A stretch of 64,000 nucleotides of DNA from Poindextera sp035604135 (lineage in GTDB: Bacteria > Pseudomonadota > Alphaproteobacteria > Caulobacterales > Caulobacteraceae), in assembly GCA_035604135.1 (NCBI GenBank), contig DATNJB010000049.1, positions 1 through 64,000 of the forward strand. The letters are read 5' to 3'. Shown piece by piece: positions 52,678 through 62,105 of this stretch (positions are counted from its first letter, which is position 1; every line of letters starts with the position of its first letter). The notes below the pieces were generated by a model. It did no database searches and was not told the DNA's origin. It saw only the letters and a list, made by a program, of their open reading frames with translations. The position numbers were made by a program, and so were the translations under genes.

Positions 52678-52855
52678 GGCTGTCCGCGGGGAGCGCCGCG
52701 CATGCGTGGGGGGCCGGCGCTGAAGAATAGATAACCGCCGATAACCTTACCGTTACTTAAACGGCGAACGCACTCTTTTTTAATCCAAAGTTTTCACCAC
52801 GAATTAAGCCGGCGGGCGTGCAATAGGCGACGGGAGCCAAGCGATAGGGGGCGGC

Positions 52856-53251
52856 ATGCCAATCCGTCAGAAACCCGCCGTCGAACGCCGGTCCGAGGTC
52901 AGGACGACCATCCTGCAGACCGGGCTGATTGAAGAGATCGTCGTGGTGCTGCTCGAGTTCGGCGGCTCCGCTCACCGCGACTCCGTCATCATCCGAGTCG
53001 CTGCCCGCCGCGGTCTCGATGAGGTCCCCGATCGCCTCCGGCGCGATCTTTTGAACGCGTTCGATCTGCATTGCGCCGGCGCCGGCGATCCCGAGCGATT
53101 GCTATGGCTTCCGTTCGGCGACGGCTCGCGCCGCTGGGCCCTGACCCCGGAGGCGTTCCAGGTCGTCGCCGCGCGTCAGCGCGCCGCCGGCATGGCGGCC
53201 GAGTCGATCGTCGAGCTCGCGCCCGCGCACGTGGCCGCCTGGGCCCGTTAG
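52856..53251 (+). CDS. Hypothetical protein with possible winged-helix part
   Basis: 131 residues. Helix RTTILQTGLIEEIVVVLLEF, then a stretch GGSAHRDSVIIRVAARRGLD and LLWLPFGDGSRRWALTPEAF that may form a winged helix. No signal peptide. The 178-bp upstream spacer is AT-rich (TTACTTAAACGG, CTCTTTTTTAATCC) and probably holds its promoter and the terminator of the CoA operon. No family recognised. It converges on the luciferase-like gene. Confidence 0.6.
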   Translation: MPIRQKPAVERRSEVRTTILQTGLIEEIVVVLLEFGGSAHRDSVIIRVAARRGLDEVPDRLRRDLLNAFDLHCAGAGDPERLLWLPFGDGSRRWALTPEAFQVVAARQRAAGMAAESIVELAPAHVAAWAR

Positions 53252-53279
53252 GCTGAGCGGCCTGGGCTGGCGCTGGAGG

Positions 53280-54497
53280 CTACTCCGCCGCGTCGGGCTT
53301 CTTGTTGAGCCCCATGGCCTCGAGGATTTCGGGGCGGATGTTCTCGGTCCCCTTTTCCTGGATGTGCTGGACGATGCGCTGGCCCACGGCCATGCGCGCC
53401 TGACCCATCGTGGCCTCGTGCGCCGCGCCGACCACCTTGTAGGACTCTTCGCGGTTGGCGTTCAGCGCCTGGAACCTCGGCGCCACGTGCCGCGCGAAGA
53501 GCTCGTAACTGCGCCTGGTTTCCGCCCAGTCGGCCCAGTTGTGCGCCATGTGCAGATAGCCGCCGTAGCCGCCGGACTGGCTCTCCAACCGTTCGAGCTG
53601 GGCGATGGCGTCGTCGGGTGTGCCGATCACGGCCAGGCCCGAGGCGATCAGCATGTCGACCGGATCGGCGTCGCCCGCCACCGCCAGCGGCAGCGCGGCC
53701 ACGTCGGTAAAGTAGGAAATCCATTTGCCCAGGCCGAAGGCGACGTTCGCGCGCGCCTTCTCACGGGTCTCGGCGATGTGCATCGGCCCGACCAGCCGCC
53801 AGTCGTTGCGATCGACGCTCGTCCCGGACTCCGCGGCCTGCTCCTCGGCGATCGCCCAGTTCGAGGCGAGCGCGTTGAAGCCTCCGGCGGACGTCGCGCC
53901 AAGGGAGAGCAGGCCGATGCCATGCCGCCCCGCTGCCCGCGCCCCGGTCGGCGACACCTGGCTCGCCACCGCCATCTCGATGTGCGGCCGGGAAAACGGC
54001 GTCATCTGCAGCCGCGCGTCGACGAGTTCGAACCAGTCGGATTTGTGGGTGACGGTCTCGCCCTGAAGCAGCCGCACGATCACCGCCAGCGCCTCGTCCA
54101 TCATGTCGCGCTGCTTGATCGGCTGGATGCCCATCATCAGCGCATCCGACGGCAGCGCGCCGGGGCCGACGCCGAACATGGTCCGGCCACGGGTCATGTG
54201 GTCCAGCTGGTTGATCCGGTCGGCCAGGATCAAAGGATGGTGGTAGGGCAGGGATGAGACGCCGGTGCCCAGCCGGATGCGCCGCGTGCGCTCGGCCGCG
54301 GCGGCGATGAACACCTCGGGGCTGGCGATGATCTCGAAGCCGGCCGAGTGGTGCTCGCCGATCCAGGCCTCCTCGTACCCCAGCCGGTCCAGGAGCTCGA
54401 CCAGCTCGAGGTCGCGCTCGATGGCCAGCGTCGGGTTCTCGTCCAGCGGGTGGAAGGGGGCGATGAAGGCGCCGAAGCGCAGCCTGTTCGACGGCAT
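53280..54497 (-). CDS. Luciferase-like (LLM class) flavin-dependent oxidoreductase
   Basis: 405 residues, TIM-barrel flavoprotein. RLRFGAFIAPFHPLDENPTL start, GYEEAWIGEHHSAGFEI (flavin loop), RIRLGTGVSSLPYHHPLILA and GVGPGALPSDALMMG are diagnostic. These use FMNH2 to oxygenate aldehydes, ketones or aromatics, or bind F420. The protein has an alpha-helical C-terminal extension ending EAMGLNKKPDAAE. ATG 54497. Neighbouring CoA genes suggest a mono-oxygenase step in the same catabolism. Confidence 0.9.
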   Translation of the reverse strand: MPSNRLRFGAFIAPFHPLDENPTLAIERDLELVELLDRLGYEEAWIGEHHSAGFEIIASPEVFIAAAAERTRRIRLGTGVSSLPYHHPLILADRINQLDHMTRGRTMFGVGPGALPSDALMMGIQPIKQRDMMDEALAVIVRLLQGETVTHKSDWFELVDARLQMTPFSRPHIEMAVASQVSPTGARAAGRHGIGLLSLGATSAGGFNALASNWAIAEEQAAESGTSVDRNDWRLVGPMHIAETREKARANVAFGLGKWISYFTDVAALPLAVAGDADPVDMLIASGLAVIGTPDDAIAQLERLESQSGGYGGYLHMAHNWADWAETRRSYELFARHVAPRFQALNANREESYKVVGAAHEATMGQARMAVGQRIVQHIQEKGTENIRPEILEAMGLNKKPDAAE

Positions 54498-54577
54498 GGA
54501 GCGTCCCTAACTTATCTACGATCTCCTATGAACGCGCGGCCGCGCGGCGGCAACCCTGCGCCCAGGCGATCATGCGG

Positions 54578-56719
54578 TCAGACGAGCTCGACGGCGTCGG
54601 GGTCCGAGCAGGCCACGGTGATTGGCGCCCGGTCGCTGGTCTCGCGGCTGAGGGTCAGGCTGACCGTGCGGCCGCCGAGTTCGAGTGCGCTGATCCGCAA
54701 TCGGTCGACGCCCTGCGGCAACCACCGGTGGCCGATGCGGACCTTGTCGGCCCAGCCGTCGATCTCCAGCCCGAGACAGGCCTGCAGCAGCATGAAGACC
54801 GAGCCGGCCGCCCAGGCCTGGGGCATGCAGGCGACCGGATAGGCGATCGGCGGCTCGCCGGGCGTGCGAGGGAAGCCGCAGAACAGCTCCGGCAGCCGAA
54901 AGCTGAAGCGGGTCGCCGCCCCGAACAGCTCCTCCATCACCTGCGCCGCATCGGCGTAGTGGCCGTAGCGCGCCAGACCCGCGGCGCAGAGGGCGGTGTC
55001 GTGCGGCCAGACCGAGCCGTTGTGGTACGACATCGGGTTGAAACGCACGGCGCCCGACGCCAGGGTGCGCAGGCCCCAGCCGGTGCGGAATTCGCCGGAG
55101 ATCAGCCGGTCGCGCACACGGCGGGCGCGATCCGCCGCCGGCAGGCCGCTGAACAGCAGGTGCCCGACGTTCGACGTCATCGGGCGGCAGAGCGCGCCTT
55201 GGCCGTCGATGGCGAGGCCGTAGAAGCCTGCCTCCTCCATCCAGAACCGCGCCTCGACCGCCTTGCGGATCGCTTCGGCGCGCTCGCGCCAGCGCCCGGC
55301 GCCGTCGTCGTCCAACCGCTGGCCCAGGTCGGCCATGGCGAGAAAGGCGGCATAAGCGTAGCCCTGCACCTCGATCAGCGCGATCGGCGCCTCCGGGAAG
55401 CGGCCGTCGGCGTGGAAGATGGCGTCCTCGGAATCCTTCCAGCCCTGGTTGACCAACCCGCGCTTGTCGCGACGCGCATAGTCGATCAGACCGTCGCCGT
55501 TCGAGTCGCCGTCTGTCTCGAGCCACGTCGTCGCGGCTTTCAGGGCCGGCCACAGATCCTTGATCAGATCCAGGTCGCTGGTGCGCGCGGCGTAGGCGCC
55601 GGCCAGCGCGACGAACAGCGGCGTCGAATCGACGCTGCCGTAGTAGAGGCCGAAGGGAACCTCCCCCAGGTTGGACATCTCGCCGCGGCGCGTCTCGTGC
55701 ATGATCTTGCCGGGCTGGGCGTCGCGGAACGCGGAGGTCTCGGTCGCCTGCCACTTGGCAAGGTAGCGCAGGACGCCGCGGGCCAGCCTGGGCTCGACCC
55801 ACAGCATCTGCCAGGCTGTGATGAGCCCGTCGCGGCCGAACGGGGTCGAGAACCACGGTATGCCGGCGTAGGGATAGGGGCCGGTTTCGAGCTCGGTGGT
55901 GAGCAGCGCCAGATCCGCCCGCGACTGGTCGAGCCAGGCGTTGAAGCGCGCGCCGCGGGCGCGCACGTGGGCGCCGAGCCGCCGCTGGCGGCGGGCCTCG
56001 AGGATGGCGGCTGCCGCAGCCTCGCGAAAGCGCTCCCGGCTGGGCGTCTCGTCGACATCGGCGCCGACCTCGATGTAGAGCGCAAACGTCGCGCGCGGCT
56101 GCAATGAGAACATGAAGACCGCCTGCTCCGGCTCGAAACGCGCCGGCGGCTCGGAAAAGGCGATGACGCATTGGCGCTCGATCTTGTCCAAGCCGCGGTA
56201 GCCGAACGTGATCCGGCGCCCGTCATGGGTCGGCCCCGCGTGCTCGCCACGCCGTTTGCGGCCAAGGCCGCGAATCTCGAACATGTCGCGGAAGTCGGCG
56301 GCGAACTCGATCGTGAGCGGCAGGAGCTCGTGGTCCAGGCTGTGGTTGGTCACGCTCACGCGCTCGTAGAGCCTACGCCGCCACAGGAACCGGCGTCGTT
56401 CGACATGCATCACGCCCGGCGGCGTCGCGCGCTCACCCATTGCCGGCAGCGGACGGTTGGCGCCGTGGAAGGTGTAGACCACGTTGTTGCGCCAGACGGC
56501 GGCGCCCAATTTGGAGGGCGGCTTGCCGCCCGCCAGCAGACGAAACCGCGACAAGAGCCGCGTGTCGTCCTCGTAGAAGCCTTCGACGCCGCCGGCGATG
56601 TCTCCGTGCTCGTCAACGACCAGGAAGCAATCGCGGCTTTTCAGCGAGGCGAGCAGGTCCGGCCGTCCGACTTCCCGCCGATCAGCCTTGGCCTTCGGGG
56701 TGGGGCCGGAATCGTCCAT
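54578..56719 (-). CDS. Amylo-alpha-1,6-glucosidase / glycogen debranching-type glycoside hydrolase
   Basis: 713 residues. N-terminal beta-sandwich domain (LKSRDCFLVVDEHGDIAGGV, FYEDDTRLLSRFRL) and C-terminal (alpha/alpha)6 barrel (GLYYGSVDSTPLFVALAGAY, GWGLRTLASGAVRFNPMSYH, NGSVWPHDTALCAAGLARYG), the GDE architecture. Acts on alpha-glucan branch points or related glucosides. It has no signal peptide, so it is cytoplasmic. It lies 9 nt after a glycosyltransferase, implying linked metabolism of a storage or protective glucan. Confidence 0.92.
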   Translation of the reverse strand: MDDSGPTPKAKADRREVGRPDLLASLKSRDCFLVVDEHGDIAGGVEGFYEDDTRLLSRFRLLAGGKPPSKLGAAVWRNNVVYTFHGANRPLPAMGERATPPGVMHVERRRFLWRRRLYERVSVTNHSLDHELLPLTIEFAADFRDMFEIRGLGRKRRGEHAGPTHDGRRITFGYRGLDKIERQCVIAFSEPPARFEPEQAVFMFSLQPRATFALYIEVGADVDETPSRERFREAAAAAILEARRQRRLGAHVRARGARFNAWLDQSRADLALLTTELETGPYPYAGIPWFSTPFGRDGLITAWQMLWVEPRLARGVLRYLAKWQATETSAFRDAQPGKIMHETRRGEMSNLGEVPFGLYYGSVDSTPLFVALAGAYAARTSDLDLIKDLWPALKAATTWLETDGDSNGDGLIDYARRDKRGLVNQGWKDSEDAIFHADGRFPEAPIALIEVQGYAYAAFLAMADLGQRLDDDGAGRWRERAEAIRKAVEARFWMEEAGFYGLAIDGQGALCRPMTSNVGHLLFSGLPAADRARRVRDRLISGEFRTGWGLRTLASGAVRFNPMSYHNGSVWPHDTALCAAGLARYGHYADAAQVMEELFGAATRFSFRLPELFCGFPRTPGEPPIAYPVACMPQAWAAGSVFMLLQACLGLEIDGWADKVRIGHRWLPQGVDRLRISALELGGRTVSLTLSRETSDRAPITVACSDPDAVELV

Positions 56720-56728
56720 GCCGTCCGA

Positions 56729-57811
56729 TTAGGCGATGTGAACCAGCGCGCTGTCCAACCTTTTCGCCGCGCTCTCCGCGGTCCGGCACGGGATGAGGCC
56801 GCGATAGAGGGCAAGGTAGCGGTCGGCCATGGCGCGCGAGGAAAACCTCTGGTCGAAGCGGCGACGGATCGCGGCGCGGTCCATCTCGAGTGCGCGCGCG
56901 TACGCGCCATCCGCCTCGGCGTCCGAGCCGACGATGAAGCCGGTCAGACCATCCTCGACCAGCTCGGGCACGGACCCTGAGCGCCAGGCGATGACCGGCG
57001 TGCCGCACGCCATCGCCTCGATCATTACCAGGCCGAACGGCTCCGGCCAGTCGATCGGAAAGACCAGCGCATCGGCGGCGCCGAGGAAGTCGGACTTCTG
57101 GCTGTCTCCGATCTCGCCGATGAACTCGATCAGCGGATGGTCGAGCAGCGGCTCGATCTCGGCCTGGAAGTAGTCCAGGTCGGCGGCGTCCACCTTGGCG
57201 GCGATCTTCAGCCGACGGCCCAAGCGCTTGGCCATGGCGATGGCGCGATCCGGGCGCTTCTCCGGCGAGATGCGGCCGAGGAAGGCGAGGTAGCCCTCGG
57301 GACGCGTGCTCAGCTGGTAGAGCGCGCTTGGCACGCCATGATGCACGGTGCCCAGCCAGTTTGCGCCCGGCAGGTGTCGGCGCTGGTCGTTGGAGATGGA
57401 GACCAGCGGGTATTGCCGCCAGCGGGCGTAGACGCCGGCCAGGTCCTTGATGTCCAGCCGCCCGTGCAGCGTGCTGACCGTCGAGGCGGCGATGTCCTCG
57501 AAGAAGGGGAAGTGCAACATGTCGACGTGGAAGTGCAGGACGTCGAAGTCGTGCGCGCGCCGACGGACCTCGGCCAGCATGCTCATGTGCGCCGCTAGGT
57601 CCGACTTCAGCGGCGCCGGGTCGAGCCGGATCGCCTGATCGCGCACGGCGACAAGCTTGGCCCTCGTGTGCGCCTCGGCGCTGGAGAACAGCACCGTCTC
57701 GTGGCCGGCGTCCACCAGGGCGTCGCACAGATAGGCCACGACGCGCTCGGTCCCGCCGTAGAGCCTGGGCGGAACAGCCTCGTACAGCGGCGCGATCTGA
57801 GCGATCTTCAT
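56729..57811 (-). CDS. Glycosyltransferase family 4
   Basis: 360 residues from ATG 57811 (MKIAQIAPLYEAVPPRLYGG, the usual GT4 beginning; an upstream 57868 start is less likely). GT-B fold with GRISPEKRPDRAIAMAKRLG and EPFGLVMIEAMACGTPVIAW, the E(x7)E signature that binds the nucleotide sugar. Transfers glucose or another sugar. With the glucosidase it looks like a small glucan or trehalose-like pathway, as seen in many alphaproteobacteria. Confidence 0.9.
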   Translation of the reverse strand: MKIAQIAPLYEAVPPRLYGGTERVVAYLCDALVDAGHETVLFSSAEAHTRAKLVAVRDQAIRLDPAPLKSDLAAHMSMLAEVRRRAHDFDVLHFHVDMLHFPFFEDIAASTVSTLHGRLDIKDLAGVYARWRQYPLVSISNDQRRHLPGANWLGTVHHGVPSALYQLSTRPEGYLAFLGRISPEKRPDRAIAMAKRLGRRLKIAAKVDAADLDYFQAEIEPLLDHPLIEFIGEIGDSQKSDFLGAADALVFPIDWPEPFGLVMIEAMACGTPVIAWRSGSVPELVEDGLTGFIVGSDAEADGAYARALEMDRAAIRRRFDQRFSSRAMADRYLALYRGLIPCRTAESAAKRLDSALVHIA

Positions 57812-57900
57812 CGACGGCCTCGGATAGCTTGGGTGCGTCTCGCGCCCCCGCGAAGGTCCAAGCAACAAGGCGCCGTTTTGTTCCCTGAAACGCCGAAGAT

Positions 57901-58695
57901 TCAGCCGTTTCGCCGCGCGACGACCACCGGGTGCGAGCTCGACAGGCCGCCGTCGACGACGATCGCCTGTCCGTCCACGTAAGAGGCCTCGTCCGAGGCG
58001 AGGAAAAGCGCGGCCGCGGCGATCTCCTCCGGTTGCCCGGCGCGACGGAGAGGGTTGAGCTGACCGATGCGATCCTCGCTGCCGCGCGCCCGCGCGCGCT
58101 CGAACACGCCGCGGGTCATGCCCGTCTCGATGAGGCCCGGGCAGATGGCGTTGACCCGCACGCCGGAGCCGGCGAGCAGCTGGGCCGAGGTCTGCACCAG
58201 GTTGATCACGCCGGCCTTCGACGCGCTGTAGGCCGGGCCGCCGGCGCCGGAGCGCAGGCCCGCGACCGATGCCGTGCAGATGATCGAGCCCTTGCCGGCC
58301 TCGCGCATGGGCTTCGACGCGTGCTTGATGGCCAGAAACGGCCCGACCAGGTTGATGCGCAGAAGCTCAAGCCACTGTTCGCCGGTCTGCTCCAGCGGCG
58401 GGTCGAAGCTCGTCGTGCCCACCCCGGCGTTGGCGTAGCAGACGTCGAGCCCGCCGAACTGGGTCACGGCCGTCTCGACCGCCTTGGCCACGTCGGATTC
58501 CAGCCCGGCATCGCCGGTCACCGCGATCGCTTCGCCGCCGGCGTCGCGAATGGCTTTAGCCGTCTCCTCGACCGCCGCCGCGCGGTCCATGGCGACCACC
58601 TTCGCCCCCTCGCGGGCGAACAGCTTGGCGCTGGCGCGCCCAATGCCGCTGGCCGCGCCGGTGACCAGCGCCACCTTTCCATCAAGACGTCCCAC
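57901..58695 (-). CDS. Short-chain dehydrogenase/reductase (SDR)
   Basis: 264 residues. Classical SDR: GAASGIGRASAKLFAREGA (NAD binding), DVCYANAGVGT (NAG motif), catalytic Ser/Tyr/Lys in SVAGLRSGAGGPAYSASKAG, and a typical C-terminal VDGQAIVVDGG. Reduces or oxidises a hydroxyl/ketone; it resembles 3-oxoacyl-ACP reductase and glucose 1-dehydrogenase types. Acid residue Asp38 suggests NAD(H). Monocistronic or with the next SDR; convergent terminator not seen. Confidence 0.92.
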   Translation of the reverse strand: MGRLDGKVALVTGAASGIGRASAKLFAREGAKVVAMDRAAAVEETAKAIRDAGGEAIAVTGDAGLESDVAKAVETAVTQFGGLDVCYANAGVGTTSFDPPLEQTGEQWLELLRINLVGPFLAIKHASKPMREAGKGSIICTASVAGLRSGAGGPAYSASKAGVINLVQTSAQLLAGSGVRVNAICPGLIETGMTRGVFERARARGSEDRIGQLNPLRRAGQPEEIAAAALFLASDEASYVDGQAIVVDGGLSSSHPVVVARRNG

Positions 58696-58763
58696 GCATC
58701 CGCTCCATCGTCTGTTCTTGGGCGCGATCTATTGAGCGCGCGGGCCGGCCGCGGCAAGGCTGT

Positions 58764-59828
58764 TCAGGGCGCGGGATCGGGCGCGGGTTCGTCCCTGCGA
58801 GCCAGCCTGCGCCCGCCCAGGAGGGCCGCGCCGGCCGCGAGCCCGGCCAGGAGGCCCATCACAAGCGTCGCCTTCGGCCGCATTTGCGCCGCCGTATAGA
58901 GGCTCTGCTCGTGAACGCCCTTGTAGTAGGCGCGCTCGCGCAGGTCCTGGCCGGCCTGGTGCAGGTTGTCGGACCGGACCTTGCCCACCCCGGCCGGATC
59001 CCGCTGCAGGATCGGAGCGAGGATCGCCGTCATCGGCTCGGTAAGGCTGGGGGCCAGCCCAGCGAGGAAGGCCAGGACCGGGCCGCTGGACCCCACGGAC
59101 AACTCGCGCACGCGATGCTCGGCGGCGTACAGGATCGCTTCCGCCACCAGCGGCGTTGCATAGACCGGTGGCGGATTCCGCAAGCCGGCGTCGGTCAGGT
59201 TCTTGGCATGGTCCTTGTACGGAGTGTCGATGGCCGCGGGCTTGATCAGGGTGACCGAGACCGGCGCGCGGTCGCGCATGAGCTCCATCCTGAGCGCGCC
59301 AGTGAACGCCTTGATCGCATGCTTGGACGCCGCATAGGTCCCCTGCAGCGGGATGGTGATGTCGCCGAGCACCGAGCCCAGGTTGATCAATGCCCCGCCG
59401 CCCGGACGCTCGCGCAGGTGCTCGACCGCGACCAACGAGCCGTAGACGACTCCCCAGTAGTTGGTGTCGAACAGCCGCCGCTGGTCCTCGATCGAGGTCG
59501 CCGTGATCGGCCCGAAGATCGTGACGCCGGCGTCGTTCACCCAGGTATCGAAGCCGCCGAAGCGGTCGATGGCGGTTTGGGCGATGGCGCGGACGTCTGC
59601 CTCGCATCCGACGTCCGCGACGGCATAAGCGGTCTTGGCGCCTTTGCCGGTCAGGTCCTCGCAGACCGCTTTCAGCGCCGCCTCGTTGCGGGCCGCCAGC
59701 ACCAGACGCGCGCCGCGCGCGGCCGCGGAGCGCGCGGTCGACAGCCCGATGCCGGAGGTCGCGCCGGTGATGACGATCACCTGCTCGCGAAGCGGCTTCA
59801 GCCTCAGGGGGTTGCGACGCGACGCCAT
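58764..59828 (-). CDS. SDR family oxidoreductase with C-terminal membrane tail
   Basis: 354 residues from ATG 59828; the longer frame from 59960 crosses a hairpin and is unlikely. NAD site GATSGIGLSTARSAAARGA, catalytic Tyr-Lys in GTYAASKHAIKAFTGA, and a C-terminal part with a hydrophobic stretch near residues 325-345 (LVMGLLAGLAAGAALLGGRR), so it may be a membrane-bound reductase. This 'SDR plus tail' form is common in actinobacteria and Caulobacterales. Reaction unknown. Confidence 0.85.
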   Translation of the reverse strand: MASRRNPLRLKPLREQVIVITGATSGIGLSTARSAAARGARLVLAARNEAALKAVCEDLTGKGAKTAYAVADVGCEADVRAIAQTAIDRFGGFDTWVNDAGVTIFGPITATSIEDQRRLFDTNYWGVVYGSLVAVEHLRERPGGGALINLGSVLGDITIPLQGTYAASKHAIKAFTGALRMELMRDRAPVSVTLIKPAAIDTPYKDHAKNLTDAGLRNPPPVYATPLVAEAILYAAEHRVRELSVGSSGPVLAFLAGLAPSLTEPMTAILAPILQRDPAGVGKVRSDNLHQAGQDLRERAYYKGVHEQSLYTAAQMRPKATLVMGLLAGLAAGAALLGGRRLARRDEPAPDPAP

Positions 59829-59888
59829 ATTGCCTCCGACCGCTAGGTCAACGGCCCGAAGGACTGAGCGGTTCCAGCCTACCTTAGG

Positions 59889-59914
59889 CCCTCTCCCCGC
59901 GGGCGGGGAGAGGG
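59889..59914. terminator. Perfect 12-bp hairpin between the CsgG-like gene and the SDR
   Basis: CCCTCTCCCCGC (59889-59900), GG loop, GCGGGGAGAGGG (59903-59914). It is a common bidirectional terminator or REP-like element; it ends the CsgG-like gene and insulates the SDR start. Confidence 0.6.
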
Positions 59915-59926
59915 AAGCAACGGGCT

Positions 59927-60889
59927 CTATCGCGGACTGATCGCCGTCGACGGGACCCAACCGCGGTTGCCGTTCTCGTCATCCACCTGCCACCAGACGC
60001 CGTTCTTCTCGCCGGTGGGGAAGACCTCGTCGGTGGTCGTGAGATCACGGACGCGATGCGAGTCCGGATCTGGCCCGGAGCGCATGACGATGTCATGGGT
60101 GACGCTGTAGGCCTGCTGTGGGCTGTTGGCCGCAGAGGCCGCCGCAGCGGCGCCGCCCTGGCTCTGCATGTAGTGCACGAGGTCGGTGAAGGCGTTGAAA
60201 TAGGCCGCGGCGATGACCTGGCCGATGTCGGTGTTCGAATAACCGCCGCCGGCCGCCGCGATGAAGCCGGCCCAGCCGACCGCGCCGCCGCCGATGCCGA
60301 ACGAGACGTCGGTCTTCTTCGCGCCGCCTTCGGCCACGTACAGCTGCTCGGTGGTGCGGGCATTCTCGAGCGTGATCAGCGTGTGCGCCTCTTCGCTCTT
60401 GGTTGAGATTCCGCCGGCGATCGCGCCGAACGCGCCGGGCAGGAAGTGGCCGAGCGCCGCGCCGACGTTGTTGCCGCCGGAGTTCTCGTTCGAGTTGGCG
60501 ATGTCGGGGATGATGAAGTAGTCGGCCGTGGCGATCTGGCCGCGTCCGACGTTGGAGTTGCGCTGCAGCTCGCCGGATTGCGCCAGGCTTTCCTCCTGGT
60601 TGCGCATGGCGAGGCCCGCGTTGCGGTCGACGATCCTCAGGCAGCCCGAGCGCGAGGCGTAGAGCTTGAGCAGTGACTCCGGATTGGAGAGTCCGAGCCC
60701 GCTCCACCAGTCGTGATCAGGCTCCTCGATCGCCGCCGTGCCGATCGGGCTCGCGCACTGCGGCAGCTGCGGCGTCGTCTGGTCCTTCGGCTGGCCACGG
60801 TCCATGCCGTACTGCGCGGCGGCCGGGCCGGCGGCGGTGAGACCAAAGAGGACCGCGAACATAGCCGCGGCCTTGGCAAGGTATTTCAT
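59927..60889 (-). CDS. Secreted CsgG-like protein with C-terminal SH3 domain
   Basis: 320 residues from ATG 60889. Signal peptide MKYLAKAAAMFAVLFGLTAA ends near AAAQ. The middle (NVGRGQIATADYFIIPDIAN, SEEAHTLITLENARTTEQLY) resembles the CsgG/HfaB periplasmic pore family, including VGAALGHFLPGAFGAIAGG. The last 70 residues (MRSGPDPDSHRVRDL, WWQVDDENGNRGWVPSTAI) are a bacterial SH3-type domain that may bind the cell wall. It lacks the usual CsgG lipobox Cys, so it may be soluble in the periplasm. Possible role in envelope or holdfast/curli-like secretion. Confidence 0.7.
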   Translation of the reverse strand: MKYLAKAAAMFAVLFGLTAAGPAAAQYGMDRGQPKDQTTPQLPQCASPIGTAAIEEPDHDWWSGLGLSNPESLLKLYASRSGCLRIVDRNAGLAMRNQEESLAQSGELQRNSNVGRGQIATADYFIIPDIANSNENSGGNNVGAALGHFLPGAFGAIAGGISTKSEEAHTLITLENARTTEQLYVAEGGAKKTDVSFGIGGGAVGWAGFIAAAGGGYSNTDIGQVIAAAYFNAFTDLVHYMQSQGGAAAAASAANSPQQAYSVTHDIVMRSGPDPDSHRVRDLTTTDEVFPTGEKNGVWWQVDDENGNRGWVPSTAISPR

Positions 60890-60956
60890 CGTCGCTCCCC
60901 CGGGTTTGGACGGCTGGCTGAGCTTATCCGTGACCCGAGGGGCGATCAATCAACAC

Positions 60957-62093
60957 CTAGTACCCATTCAGTCGTGCGTAGCGGTCGCGGTGGTAGGACT
61001 GGCCGCCGTAGGAGGCCTCAGCCGCGCGCGCGCGCTTGAGGTAGAGACCGGCGTCGTGCGCGTCGGTCATGCCGATGCCCCCGTGCATCTGCACCATCTC
61101 GTTGGAGACCAGGTGCAGCGTGTCGCCCATCTTCGCCTTGGCCAGCGATACCAGCTCCGGCGTGTCGGGCGCGTTGTTGTCGATGGCGGTCAGCGCCGCC
61201 TCGACGCAACTGCGGGCGAGTTCGAGGTCGGTGAACATCTTCGCCGCCCGGTGCTGCAGCGCCTGGAAGGCGCCGATCACCTGGCCGAACTGCACGCGGG
61301 TCTTCAGGTAGTCGAGTGTGACGTCGAACGCCTGGGCGGCGGCGCCCAGCATCTCGGCGGCCAGCCCGGCGCGGGCGCGGTCGAGGACCTTCTCCAGCAG
61401 GTCCCAACCCTTGTTGGCCTCGCCGAGCACGGCGTCGGCGCCGACTTCGACGTTCTCGAAGGACGCGTTCGCGGCGCCGCGGCTGTCGGCCAGCTTCAGC
61501 GCCTTGCGCGTCAGGCCCTTGGCGTCGGTCGGCACGAGGAAGAGCGTGATCCCTTCCTTGTCGCCGGGCTTGCCGGAGGTGCGTGCGGAGACGACGTAGA
61601 GGCCGGCGGCCATGCCCTCGAGCACGAAGGTCTTCGCGCCGCTTAAGGTGTAGCCCGCGCCGCTCTTCTTCGCGGCCAGCGCGACCTTTTCCGGCGCGTG
61701 GTGCGCGCCCTCGTCGATGGCGAGCGTGGCGACGAGCTCGCCGGAGGCGATCTTCGGCAGATAGGCGCTTTTCTGGGCGTCCGTCCCGCCGAGGATGATG
61801 GCGCTGGCCGCCGCCAGCGCGGACGACAGGAGCGGCGAGGCGGTCAGGGTCCGGCCGGTCTCCTCCAGGATGAGGCCGAGGCTCAGGTAGCCGAAGTCGG
61901 AGCCGCCGTATTGCTCGGGGATGATGACGCCGGTCCATCCCATCTCCGCCATCTCGGCGAAGGCGGCCGGGTCGTAGCCCAGCGGCAGGCCTGCGTCCCG
62001 CATCTTGCGGAAGGCCGACACCGGCGACTTTTCTTGGGTCCATGTGCGCGCTGAGTCGCGCAGCATGCTTTGTTCTTCAGTCAAAACGGCCAT
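60957..62093 (-). CDS. Acyl-CoA dehydrogenase
   Basis: 378 residues, FAD-dependent. N-terminal MLRDSARTWTQEKSPVSAFR, GYDPAAFAEMAEMGWTGVII, flavin region TLAIDEGAHHAPEKVALAAK, and C-terminal MHGGIGMTDAHDAGLYLKRA with the conserved GGIG motif near the adenine. The N-terminal domain lacks the classical EPxAGSD loop, having IDEGAHH. Third of three consecutive acyl-CoA dehydrogenases on this strand; 12 nt after the neighbouring one, so co-transcribed. Confidence 0.9.
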   Translation of the reverse strand: MAVLTEEQSMLRDSARTWTQEKSPVSAFRKMRDAGLPLGYDPAAFAEMAEMGWTGVIIPEQYGGSDFGYLSLGLILEETGRTLTASPLLSSALAAASAIILGGTDAQKSAYLPKIASGELVATLAIDEGAHHAPEKVALAAKKSGAGYTLSGAKTFVLEGMAAGLYVVSARTSGKPGDKEGITLFLVPTDAKGLTRKALKLADSRGAANASFENVEVGADAVLGEANKGWDLLEKVLDRARAGLAAEMLGAAAQAFDVTLDYLKTRVQFGQVIGAFQALQHRAAKMFTDLELARSCVEAALTAIDNNAPDTPELVSLAKAKMGDTLHLVSNEMVQMHGGIGMTDAHDAGLYLKRARAAEASYGGQSYHRDRYARLNGY

Positions 62094-62105
62094 TTGAATT
62101 CGTCC

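Noticed and set aside
58764..59960. SDR start at 59960
   Set aside because: The extra residues cross the perfect hairpin at 59889-59914; ATG 59828 is followed directly by the SDR fold.
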